Shown here piece by piece: positions 42,699-51,322 of a DNA stretch of 64,000 nt. The stretch is taken from NCBI GenBank assembly GCA_965209045.1, contig CBDBPW010000003.1, positions 2,604,001 through 2,668,000 on the forward strand, in the 5' to 3' direction. The DNA is from JAJEFO01 sp965209045. Its GTDB lineage: Bacteria; Pseudomonadota; Alphaproteobacteria; Rhodobacterales; Rhodobacteraceae. Position 1 is the first letter of the stretch; every line of letters begins with the position of its first letter. The notes under the pieces are model-generated. The model made no database searches and was not told where the DNA came from. It saw only the letters and a list, made by a program, of their open reading frames with translations. The translations under genes and the position numbers were made by a program.

Positions 42699-42899
42699 TG
42701 CCTTGCTCCCGTCGCTCGTGCCGGTGTCGGTGCGGGGGTCCGGCCCCCGGGGTCCGCACCGGGTTCATGTCAGGGCGCCTCGCGGGCCGGCGGTCCCCGC
42801 AGGTCCCGGCGCGGCCGCGGAGCCCGGCGCATCCCGCCGGCGGTCCCCGCATCGGGCCGCAGGGCGGCGGCGCCCGCGGCCCGCCTCTCCGGCGTCCCG
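42699..42899. other. Intergenic region between AT3 and PPC protein
   Basis: 201 bases. It contains the AT3 3' flank shared with AT2 and a short minus-strand leader frame starting at 42768 (MNPVRTPGAGPPH...) that runs into the PPC start. Similar leader frames precede three other island genes. Confidence 0.5.
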
Positions 42900-43000
42900 T
42901 CACCATCGCCATTGCAGCTCCGCCCCCGCGCCCGCGCCCGCGCCGTCCGTGCCGGCCCCGGCCCAGAGGTCGACGCGCGCGTCGGCGGCGTGGGTCGCGT
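42838..43000 (-). repeat. 3' end of AT3 shared with AT2
   Basis: Partner of 27832-27980: the stop codon, last barrel strand (GAELQWRW) and downstream GC-rich palindromic region are conserved, so the duplicated unit extends past the genes. Confidence 0.7.
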
Positions 43001-46000
43001 CGGGCCCGACCCGCCAGCCGAGCCGCGCCCGGCCGTCCTCGCCGGTCCCCGACATCCGGACGTAGCGCGAGCCGACCATGCCCCGGCCCCGGGACGCGCC
43101 ATGGGCGGCCTCCAGCGACCAGTCCCCCGCGCCGCCGGCCTCCGGCAGGCCGGGGAAGGCCTCGGGCCCGAGCAGGGCGTCCACGCCGCCCGGGGCCGCG
43201 CCCCAGCCGCGGGAGGCGATCACCGAGACCCCGCGCCGCGTCTCCGGGCGCGGGTCCCACGCCACGTCGAGGCCGAGCGACCAGCTCCCGAAGCCGCCGT
43301 CCTCGTGGGCCGCGAGCGTCCGTCCCCTCACGGAGACCGACAGGCCGCTTCCGGGATCCGCGTAGCGGAGGCCGCCGCCCGCCTCGAGGCCGAACCCGGT
43401 CTCGGCGTCGCCGCCGTCATGGCGCATCCCGACCTCCAGGTCCGGCGTCACCGTGGCCCCGGAGGCCAGCGTCCGCTCCCAGGCCGCCCTCAGCCCGAGC
43501 CGCAGGCGCGTGGTCCCGGCCTCCGACGCCGCGAGGCCTTCCGCCGCCTCCGACGCCGTCCGCGTCCAGAGCGCGTCCGCGCGCCAGCCCAGCTCGGCGC
43601 CGCCCAGGAAGGCGGCCGTCGCGGGCGGGCTCTCCGCGCCCGCCGCCGCCATGGCCCAGTCGAGGCCCGCGGCCATCGGGCGCCCGCCCTCGGGCGTCAG
43701 CGTCATCTCGCCCCGGCCGATCCCGGCCGCGCCCCAGACGGAGAGGCCCCGCGCGCCCGTGCGGCCCGCGTAGGGGACGAGGCCGGAGAGCCCGGTCTCC
43801 ACCGCGCCCGCGCCCTCCGGGCCGGCGTAGCCGCCCTCGCCCCGGCTCGCGAACGCCATCAGGCCGTGGATCGCGCCCTTCCGCCCCCGGTCGACGCCGA
43901 GGCGGACCGACGTCACCCGCCCCTCGACGGACATCCCGCCGCCCGGCCCGGCGACCCGCCCGGCGAAGCCCGACCGCGTCGCGCCGCCCCAGAAGCCGGC
44001 GGAGCCGCCCGCGCCCTCGTCGAGGAAGGCCGTGAAGGCGGTGCCCGGGAGGACGTCCTCCGCCGCGAGCGTCCGCGCCGCCCGGCCAGGGCCTCCGTCC
44101 GCCGCGTCCGCGGGCAGGTCCCGGAACGGCGCGAGGCCGTCCCCTGCCGCGGAGGCGGCGAGCGCGGGCGCGCTCCCTTCGGTCCCGTCCGCCATGGCGC
44201 CGCCCGCGGACGGCCCCGGCAGCGGCTGGCCGGCGAACCGGCCATGGAAGCCCGGGCTCCGGTCGGCGGACATGCGCGCGCGCACCGCGTCGAGCGCCTG
44301 CTCCGCCGCCGTGCGCCCGAACCGCGCGAGCCAGGCCCCGGGCATCAGGTCCGAGTTCTCGATCGTGCCCGTCGCGGTCGCGTCCTCGAGCCACGCGTTC
44401 CCGCCCGAGGGGTTCGAGAGCGCGAGCGTCATCGTCTCCGCGCCCTCGTCATGGGCGTCGTCCAGGACGGCGACGGAGACCGTCCGCTCCGTCTCGCCCG
44501 GCGCGAAGCCGAGCGTCCCCGACGCCGCGACGTAGTCCGCGCCCGCCGTCGCGGTGCCGTCCGAGGTCGCCCAGTCCACGCGCACCGCCGCGGACGACGC
44601 CCGGCCGAGCGTCACCCGGAAGTCCAGCGTCGCGCCGGCGGCCTCCCCGGCCGCCGCGTCCGCCGCCGAGAGCCCCGGCGGGCCGGGGACCGTCGCCGCG
44701 ACACCCTCCGCGAGCGGCTCGCCGTCCGCGTTGCAGGCCGCGCCCGGGTCGTCGCAGCCCGCCGTCGCCACGATCCTGACCGTGACGTCCGCCCTCGATT
44801 CCGGCACGGCCGTCACCGTCCAGGCGCGGTTGCTGGCCTTCTCCTTGCGCCTGACGGCGGGCGCGAGCCGCGTCCCGCCCTGGCGGATCTCCAGCGTCTC
44901 GTCCCTGAGCGTCCGGTAGCTGTACTCGTGCGGCTCCTCCGAGAAACGCACCTCGAAGGCCACCGCGCCCGACCCGTCATGCTCCTCCGGCAGCCCCTCC
45001 AGGCGCACCGTGAAGGGCGCCTCCGCGACCCGGGCGTCCTGCACCGGCGCGTCCCCCGGCGCCGCCTCCGGCACCGTCGCGGCGACCGCCGCCGAGAGCG
45101 GGCGGCCGTCCCCGGTGCAGATGGCGTCCGCGGCCTCGCAGTCCGCCGTCGCCGGCAGCGTCAGCGTCACGTCGTCCGTCCCGTCCGGCTCGACCGTGAG
45201 GGTCCAGCGCGTGCTGTCGCCCGGGGTCTCGCGCGCCGCGCGCGTCACCGCCCCGCCCGCGACGGCGATGGCGCCCGCCTGCCCGTCGCCGCCCTGGAGC
45301 AGCCTGTAGCTCAGCGCCGGCGCCTCGCTGAAGGCGAGCCCGACCGTGAACGGCTCGCCGCCGTGGGCGTCCGGCAGTCCGCCGAACGCCGCCGTCAGCG
45401 GCGGCGCGGGCGGGGGCGTGGCGCGCTCGTCGTTGTAGATCGTGGCCTGTCCCGCGCTCGCGAAGGTCGACGAGATCACCGCATCGCCGCCCATGACGTC
45501 GGACAGCCCGAGCAGGAAGGTCTCGCCGTCGTCCTCGACGTCGTCGTCGACGACCGGCACCGGCACGGTCTTCGAGGTCTCGCCCGGCAGGAAGGTCAGC
45601 GTGCCTTCGGTGTGCGCGTAGTCGCCGGGCGCCTCGGCGCTCCCGTCGAAGGTCTCGTAGTCCACCGTCACGGTCTCCGTCGCCGCGGGCCGCATCGTGA
45701 CCGTGAAGTCCGCGGTCGCGTCGACCCCCTCCGTCACCGCCACGTCCGAGACCCTCAGCACGGGCACGGCGGGGTTCTCGGCCGCCACCGTGAAGTCCGG
45801 GACGTCGAGGCCCCCGGTCGTGACCAGCACGTTGCCGCTCGACGGCCTGGCGTAGCTCACCGTCACCGCGTCTCCGGGGTCCGCCGCCGGGTCGTGTTCC
45901 AGGGTGATGTCGCTGGCCCGTCCGCCGACGCCGTAAACGTCGTGGATTGTCGACGCGACGCCGTTGATCGTGACCGTGAAGGCCGTTGCGGCAGGGAAAC

Positions 46001-49000
46001 TGTCGGTGTCGATGTCCTGGGAGAAGGACACCACCGGGTTGCCGGTCTCGAAATGCGCCCGCACCACCCTGAGCCCCGGCAGGATGGTGCCGAACGCGCC
46101 GAACCTGATCTGGCTGATCGCGGCGTTGCCGCCCATGGCGGCGCGGAGATCCACCCCGAAATATTCTTCCGCCGTCCCGATCGCGCCGTCGATCGGCACC
46201 GACGCGGTCTTCTCCGTCTCTCCCGGCGCGAAGGTCAGCGTGCCCTCCGTGTGCGTGTAGTCCCCCGGGGCCCTGGCGGTGCCGTCGTAGGTGTAGTACT
46301 CCACGGTCACCTCCTCGTCCGCCGCCGGCAGCAGCGTGACGGCGAAGCCGATGGTGGCGTCCTCCCCTTCCGCCCCCGAGGCGTCCGCGATCCGCAGCAC
46401 CGGGCCGGCGGGGTTGTCGAACATGAAGCGCTCGAAGCTCCGGGCCTCGGAGCCGATCGTGCTGGCCAGCACGCTGCCCGTCGCCGGCCTGGCGTAGCTC
46501 ACCGTGACCTCGTCCCCCGGGTCGGCCAGGATCTCCGCCTCGAGCGTGATCTCCCTGCTCGAGTTGAACACCGTGCCCACCCTGTACACTTCCGCCGGCT
46601 CGCCCCTGACCGTCATCGCGAACGCCGCGGCGCCGGGCAGGCGCCCGGCGTCGACATCGTGCGAGAAGACGAGGAAGGGATTCCCCGAGTCCAGGTAGGC
46701 CCGGACGATCCGCATCTCCGGCAGGATCGTGGCGAGCCCCGCCGCGTCCTCGACCCTGGCGTTCGCGGCGTTCGACAGCGCGAGCGTGAACGTCCTGCCC
46801 TCCTCCGCCGTGCCGCCGGAGACGGGCACCGACACCGTCCTCTCCGTCTCGCCCGCGTCGAACGCGAGCGTCCCGGAGGCGGCCGTGTAGTCCGCGGGCG
46901 CGGTGGCGGTGCCGTCCGACGTCGCGTAGTCCACGGTGACCGTGCCGGCCGCCCTCGGCAGCAGCGTCACGGTGAACGCCGCCGCCGTGTCGATCCCCCG
47001 GGTCACGGTCACGTCGCTGACCGACAGGAGCGGCTCGCTCGCCCGGGCCAGGTCGGCCGCGGCGGTGCCGGCCAGCTCCACGCCGTCCGCCGACCGGAGG
47101 CCGCTGCCGTCCGCCGGCCGCTCGTAGCGGAAGGTCGCGGGCTCGTCCGCCGCGATCGGCGCCGAAAGGTGCAGGCGCAGGACGCGCGGATCCCCGTCGT
47201 CGAACGCGGCCCTGTCCACCGCCAGGCGGGTCCCGTCGCGCAGGACGTGGAAGCTGCCGCTCCCCGGGACGGCGGCCGTGTCCATGTCCCCGCCGAAGTA
47301 GAGCTCGACGGACAGCGGCGTCGCCAGGGCCGCGAACCTGAGCGTCGGCGGCGCCTCGGGGTTCGCGACCGGGTAGTCCTCGAAGCTCGCCACCTCGATG
47401 CCGCGCGGGCCCTTGAGCGCGTCGTCCCCCGCAGGCCTGTCGTACCGCAGCCTGACGTCGGCGCCGCGCGAGACGTTGCCGTGGGAGATCCTGAGCCGGT
47501 TGCCGGCGCCCGCCACGCGGTTGATGCTGGCGTGGAGGAGCGGCGCGCCGTCGGCAGTGAGCGAGAAGGCGTCATACAGCTCGCTCTGCGTCGGGAAGCC
47601 CTCCTCGGAGAGCGGCCATTCGAACACCACGTGCGTCACGTCGTCCCTGTCCGGCGACACGTATGCGCGCAGCGGCAGCAGCCCCCGCCCCCAGGTCGTG
47701 CGGTTCCTCACGGACACGAAGTGCGAGCCGCGCGCGCGGTTGCCGGCGGCGTCCCGGACGGCGCCCGCCGCGTCGTTCGCCGGACCGGGGCCGGCGTAGC
47801 GCGCCTTGACCGCCCTGTGCCCCGAGCGTATCGGGATCGCCCTCGACACGCCGTTCGCGAAACTGTAGGTGCGCAGGTCCTGGCCGCGGATGCGGTCGCG
47901 GTCGGACATCGTCAGCACCAGCGCGCAGAGATGCGGCGCGGCGCTGCACGCGGACTTGCCCGCGATCCGGCTGCGGGCGTCCGCGCCGAGGTCCGCCCTG
48001 GCGGCGAAGGCGACCGCCGCCGGCCTGCTGTCGCGGTGGGTGTCCACCGAGGTTCCGTTGCCCTGCCCGTCGGCGACGACCTGCCGGGTCGTGACGCGCA
48101 CCGTGAACCGCCCGGGGTCGGGCAGCGCGCTCCGGTCGAGCGGCTCGGTGAACCACAGCGTGACGGTCCGCCCGTCCGTGCCCGTCTCGCCCGCGCGCAG
48201 CTGCGGCCCCGGCCCGCCGCCCGCCCCGTTGTCCGCCGCGATGCCCGTGAAGGACGGCGCGTCCGCGCCGAAGCGGTCCTCGAGCACGCCGCCCGCGTCG
48301 TTGCCGCCCGGGTTGCCGTCCGTGTAGCTCACCCTGACCGATTCCCCGCCCGTCATCTCGCGCGCGAGCCGGAGGCGCACGCGTCCCGTGTCCGCGAACA
48401 CCTCGACGGAGGTCGCCGTCACGCTCTCTTCCGCCCCCCCGCCGGCCGGCGCGACCCGCACCGTGAAGCTCCCGGGACCCGGCGTCCTGCCGGGCGCCGC
48501 CTCGAGCGTGGTGTCGAACTGGATGTACAGCCACCCTGGCGCGCCGTCCCCGATCCAGGCGCGCAGCGGCCGCGGTCCCGCCGTGGCCGGCGTGCCGGTC
48601 CAGCAGCGCAGCCACAGGTCCTCGGAACGGCCGCCGTTGGAATTGCCCCAGCCGGCGTGGCTGCACTGGTTGATGCCGGTGTCCGTGGCGGCGCAGCGCA
48701 GGTCGTCGAGCCAGACGGGCCGCGATGCCGGCGCCTCCCTGTAGTGCCTGCCGAGCTGCGCGGCCGGCGCCGCGACATGCTCGCCGTCGCCGAACCCCGC
48801 CAGCCGGCACATCAGCGCCGCCGCCGCGTTGCCCGCCGCGTCGGCGCGGTCGTCGGTCACCGTGCCCCACTTGCCGCGGAACAGGAACTCCGGGCGCCCG
48901 ACCCGCGGGTTCGTCCCCGAGGCCTCGGCGAGCCGGAACGCGTGCTGCGGGTGCGCGTGGGTGCGCACGGTCACGATCTCCGACGAAGCGTTGCCTTCTC

Positions 49001-50381
49001 CGTTGTCCACGATCACGCGGACCTGGTAGGCGGTGTCGGGCTCAAGTCCCTCGATGACGTGCGCGTAGCCCGGCGCGGAGGACGCCTCGACGCGGCGCGA
49101 ATCGAAAGGCCCCGAGGTTCCGGTCCGGTGCACGACCAGCCAGGACCGCGGCCCGGGCACGCCCCGGGCCGGGTTCGGCCGCGCCCAGTTGACCCTGATC
49201 TCCGTGTCGCTGCGCGCCCGCACATGGAACTCGCCCGGGTCGGGATCGGTCCCGCAGAGGATCCCCCGCCCCCCGGGGCTGATCCCGTCGCAGGGCGCAA
49301 GCGCCGCCGGCGGCTCGTTCACGTCCGTCACCGTCACCCGCACGTTGATCCCGTCGCTCGCGCCGATGGCGTTCGAGGCGCTGACGCCGAACCGGTAGTG
49401 CTCCTTCGCCGACTCGAAGTCGAAACTCCGCTTCGCCGTGACCTGCCCGTTCTGCGGGTCGATGTCGAACAGGTCGCCGTCCGGCCCGCCGATCTCGTTG
49501 CCGGCGATGTCCGGGACGATGCTGTAGGTGACGGTCTGGCCGCGCCTGTCGACGATGTCCGAGAGCCGGCTGCCGACGTTGGCGCCTTCCGGCCGGTTCT
49601 CCGCGATCGCGAGCTCCACGAGGCCGTCGTCGTCGCGGAAGACGGGCGGGTTGCCCCCGTTCGGCTCGTTCAGCAGGTTGAAGCTCCCGTAGAGCCCGAA
49701 GCGCAGGTGGCGCGCCCAGGGCACCCGTTCCCAGCGCTCGTGGAACGTGCCGTTCGCGCGCATCGTCATCTTCCAGTGCCAGGCCCGGCCGCCCGCGCCG
49801 ATGTCCCAGCCGGCCGACGAGGCGGAGTCCGCGCTGCCGGAGGCGGTCGCGGCCAGCGGCGGCAGCGCGCCCGCCGTGCGGTCGGCCACGATGGCGTATC
49901 TCGTTTCCGGCAGCAGGCGGACCGGCCGTTCCAGCTCGAAGTCGAGGTCGCCCGCGTCGAGAAACCTTGCGGTCCCCGTCCAGGTGCAGGAGCCGGGATT
50001 GTCCGGCGGCCTGCCGCCCGCGTCGACGTTGCACAGCATGGCCCGCAGGGTGGAGGACGCGCCCGCCGGCCTGGGCCGGGCGCTGGCCCTGAGCCGGACA
50101 TGGGTGACGGTGTAGCCGCCCGGGTTGGGTCCGGTCAGGAAGGTCTGCGCGACGTCGCCCACCTCCAGGCCACGGTCCGCGCCCTGCCCGAAGTTCTCCA
50201 CGACGGTCTGTTCCCGGGCCTCGGCCCCGCCCGCCGCGGCGAGGAGGGCGAGGCCGAGCGCCGCGGCGCCCGGGAGACCCCCCGGAAGCGCGCCGCGACG
50301 GCGCGGGCGGGGATCGGCGCACGAAGGCTGCCGCGCCTGCCGCGCGGGCGAAACGGTTGCGGAATCTCTCGTGCAGGTCAC
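42900..50381 (-). CDS. Autotransporter AT3 with cadherin, Fn3 and SRCR domains
   Basis: Type V surface protein of 2493 aa. The GTG at 50381 is preferred for its strong gaggagggg site just upstream; an ATG at 50495 would add 38 basic residues. Signal peptide 1-55 (AAALGLALLAAAGGAEA). Domains: jelly-roll-like module (about 60-190, AQTFLTGPNPGGYTVTHV), cadherin-like (about 243-357, FDIDPQNGQVTAKRSFDFE), fibronectin III (about 380-475, LEPDTAYQVRVIVDN), SRCR (about 480-594, GKWGTVTDD...LMCRLAGFG...VWLDDLRC...NQCSHAGWG...DLWLRC), then SWM-type and four Calx-beta domains, two CX6C modules, and a barrel from about 2105 to the terminal QWRW. SRCR is an extracellular ligand-binding domain best known from animals. 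Binding of host or microbial glycans or proteins is inferred. Confidence 0.87.
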   Translation of the reverse strand: MTCTRDSATVSPARQARQPSCADPRPRRRGALPGGLPGAAALGLALLAAAGGAEAREQTVVENFGQGADRGLEVGDVAQTFLTGPNPGGYTVTHVRLRASARPRPAGASSTLRAMLCNVDAGGRPPDNPGSCTWTGTARFLDAGDLDFELERPVRLLPETRYAIVADRTAGALPPLAATASGSADSASSAGWDIGAGGRAWHWKMTMRANGTFHERWERVPWARHLRFGLYGSFNLLNEPNGGNPPVFRDDDGLVELAIAENRPEGANVGSRLSDIVDRRGQTVTYSIVPDIAGNEIGGPDGDLFDIDPQNGQVTAKRSFDFESAKEHYRFGVSASNAIGASDGINVRVTVTDVNEPPAALAPCDGISPGGRGILCGTDPDPGEFHVRARSDTEIRVNWARPNPARGVPGPRSWLVVHRTGTSGPFDSRRVEASSAPGYAHVIEGLEPDTAYQVRVIVDNGEGNASSEIVTVRTHAHPQHAFRLAEASGTNPRVGRPEFLFRGKWGTVTDDRADAAGNAAAALMCRLAGFGDGEHVAAPAAQLGRHYREAPASRPVWLDDLRCAATDTGINQCSHAGWGNSNGGRSEDLWLRCWTGTPATAGPRPLRAWIGDGAPGWLYIQFDTTLEAAPGRTPGPGSFTVRVAPAGGGAEESVTATSVEVFADTGRVRLRLAREMTGGESVRVSYTDGNPGGNDAGGVLEDRFGADAPSFTGIAADNGAGGGPGPQLRAGETGTDGRTVTLWFTEPLDRSALPDPGRFTVRVTTRQVVADGQGNGTSVDTHRDSRPAAVAFAARADLGADARSRIAGKSACSAAPHLCALVLTMSDRDRIRGQDLRTYSFANGVSRAIPIRSGHRAVKARYAGPGPANDAAGAVRDAAGNRARGSHFVSVRNRTTWGRGLLPLRAYVSPDRDDVTHVVFEWPLSEEGFPTQSELYDAFSLTADGAPLLHASINRVAGAGNRLRISHGNVSRGADVRLRYDRPAGDDALKGPRGIEVASFEDYPVANPEAPPTLRFAALATPLSVELYFGGDMDTAAVPGSGSFHVLRDGTRLAVDRAAFDDGDPRVLRLHLSAPIAADEPATFRYERPADGSGLRSADGVELAGTAAADLARASEPLLSVSDVTVTRGIDTAAAFTVTLLPRAAGTVTVDYATSDGTATAPADYTAASGTLAFDAGETERTVSVPVSGGTAEEGRTFTLALSNAANARVEDAAGLATILPEMRIVRAYLDSGNPFLVFSHDVDAGRLPGAAAFAMTVRGEPAEVYRVGTVFNSSREITLEAEILADPGDEVTVSYARPATGSVLASTIGSEARSFERFMFDNPAGPVLRIADASGAEGEDATIGFAVTLLPAADEEVTVEYYTYDGTARAPGDYTHTEGTLTFAPGETEKTASVPIDGAIGTAEEYFGVDLRAAMGGNAAISQIRFGAFGTILPGLRVVRAHFETGNPVVSFSQDIDTDSFPAATAFTVTINGVASTIHDVYGVGGRASDITLEHDPAADPGDAVTVSYARPSSGNVLVTTGGLDVPDFTVAAENPAVPVLRVSDVAVTEGVDATADFTVTMRPAATETVTVDYETFDGSAEAPGDYAHTEGTLTFLPGETSKTVPVPVVDDDVEDDGETFLLGLSDVMGGDAVISSTFASAGQATIYNDERATPPPAPPLTAAFGGLPDAHGGEPFTVGLAFSEAPALSYRLLQGGDGQAGAIAVAGGAVTRAARETPGDSTRWTLTVEPDGTDDVTLTLPATADCEAADAICTGDGRPLSAAVAATVPEAAPGDAPVQDARVAEAPFTVRLEGLPEEHDGSGAVAFEVRFSEEPHEYSYRTLRDETLEIRQGGTRLAPAVRRKEKASNRAWTVTAVPESRADVTVRIVATAGCDDPGAACNADGEPLAEGVAATVPGPPGLSAADAAAGEAAGATLDFRVTLGRASSAAVRVDWATSDGTATAGADYVAASGTLGFAPGETERTVSVAVLDDAHDEGAETMTLALSNPSGGNAWLEDATATGTIENSDLMPGAWLARFGRTAAEQALDAVRARMSADRSPGFHGRFAGQPLPGPSAGGAMADGTEGSAPALAASAAGDGLAPFRDLPADAADGGPGRAARTLAAEDVLPGTAFTAFLDEGAGGSAGFWGGATRSGFAGRVAGPGGGMSVEGRVTSVRLGVDRGRKGAIHGLMAFASRGEGGYAGPEGAGAVETGLSGLVPYAGRTGARGLSVWGAAGIGRGEMTLTPEGGRPMAAGLDWAMAAAGAESPPATAAFLGGAELGWRADALWTRTASEAAEGLAASEAGTTRLRLGLRAAWERTLASGATVTPDLEVGMRHDGGDAETGFGLEAGGGLRYADPGSGLSVSVRGRTLAAHEDGGFGSWSLGLDVAWDPRPETRRGVSVIASRGWGAAPGGVDALLGPEAFPGLPEAGGAGDWSLEAAHGASRGRGMVGSRYVRMSGTGEDGRARLGWRVGPDATHAADARVDLWAGAGTDGAGAGAGAELQWRW
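44311..44635 (-). repeat. 325-bp block nearly identical to part of AT4
   Basis: Matches 53034-53358 with only a few differences; encodes the last Calx-beta domain and the start of the barrel linker (PGAWLARFGRT). Confidence 0.8.
48598..48945 (-). other. SRCR domain-coding segment of AT3
   Basis: Encodes about 115 residues with the SRCR pattern RLAEAS...GKWGTVTDD....A..LMCRLAGFG...VWLDDLRC...INQCSHAGWGN....EDLWLRC. Four cysteines remain, in the positions of canonical C3, C5, C6 and C8. The two that would pair with each other as C2-C7 are both missing (TVTDD for TVCDD; GWGNSNGG for GWG..NC). Confidence 0.8.
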
Positions 50382-50517
50382 TTTCCCCTCCTCTCCGTCG
50401 TTTCGGCCGTTCCACGCCGCCCGGGGCGCATGCGCCCGCTTCCCGCCGCGCCCGGCGGGCCGGCTTCCGCATCCCCGCGCTTCGCGGGCGGGCACCGGCG
50501 TCCGGTCCGGGCGGCCG

Positions 50518-51317
50518 TCACGGCAGGAACTCCCGCCAGCCGCCGTCGTCGAGCGCCCGGGCCTTCGCGACCCGGCGCCGGACCCGCGCGCGCATCCAGC
50601 TGTCCGGCCCCCATTCCCGGGCCACGGCCTCCTCGCCCCACAGGTCCGCCGCGATCCGGCGCTGCGTCCTGCCCGCCCTCAGCCCCGCCATCACCGTCAG
50701 CACCCCCTCGATCCCCGGCCTCGTTCCCGCCTCACCCGCCCGTCCCGCGGGCCGGCCCGGCCCGCGACGTTCCAGAAGTCGGCCATCCGCCGCATCGCGT
50801 GCGGCATCCGCAGCCCGAAGGGATGGCTGACCGAGATGCCGGCGCCCGCCGGGAACGCGGGCACGTCCCGGAGCCGGACCTGCACCGCCGCGCCGGCATG
50901 CGCGACCCGGACCACGAGGTCGCCGCCCAGGAGCCGGAGCCCCCCGACCGACGCGCCCTCCTCCCGCATCGCGGCCAGCGCCGGCGCGCCGTGATCGATC
51001 GCGCCCTCCGGCATCCCCGCCTGGCGCCAGAAGGGCGCGGCCGCGCCCTCCGCGAGGCGCGGGTCCTCCCAGGCGAGCAGCCCGAACCGCGCCGCCCCGA
51101 GGTCGGCCTCCGACTGGACGCGGACCGGGAACGCGCCCGGCGCCGCCCCGCGCTCCGTCCCGCGCGCCGTCCCGTGCGGGGCCCCGGGGGCGCCGTGCCG
51201 CGCCCAGGCCTCCCCGTACTCGCGGACCAGCCTGAGGACCCGCCACGCGAGGTCGCCGTCCCCGGCCGCCGCTGCCGGCGCCTCCCGGACCGCCGCCCCT
51301 GCCGTTCCGCCCGCCAT
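50518..51317 (-). pseudogene. DUF2285-type regulator, frameshifted
   Basis: Reading from the ATG at 51317, six bases after the AT4 stop, one frame gives LAWRVLRLVREYGEAWARHG...ARFGLLAWEDPRLAE...PFWRQAGMP, the usual N-terminal layout of DUF6499/DUF2285 proteins. It runs out at 50697. The DUF2285 C-terminus (RRIAADLWGEEAVAREWGPDSW..ARVRRRVAKARALDDGGWREFLP), related to the RovC-type DNA-binding domain, continues in a second frame to 50518. The switch lies between about 50700 and 50760. Together they would make about 266 aa, normal for the family. It is a pseudogene, a sequencing error or a programmed shift. Position between two giant autotransporters suggests local regulation, but DUF2285 genes are also common near mobile DNA. 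Confidence 0.7.
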
Positions 51318-51322
51318 CGCCG

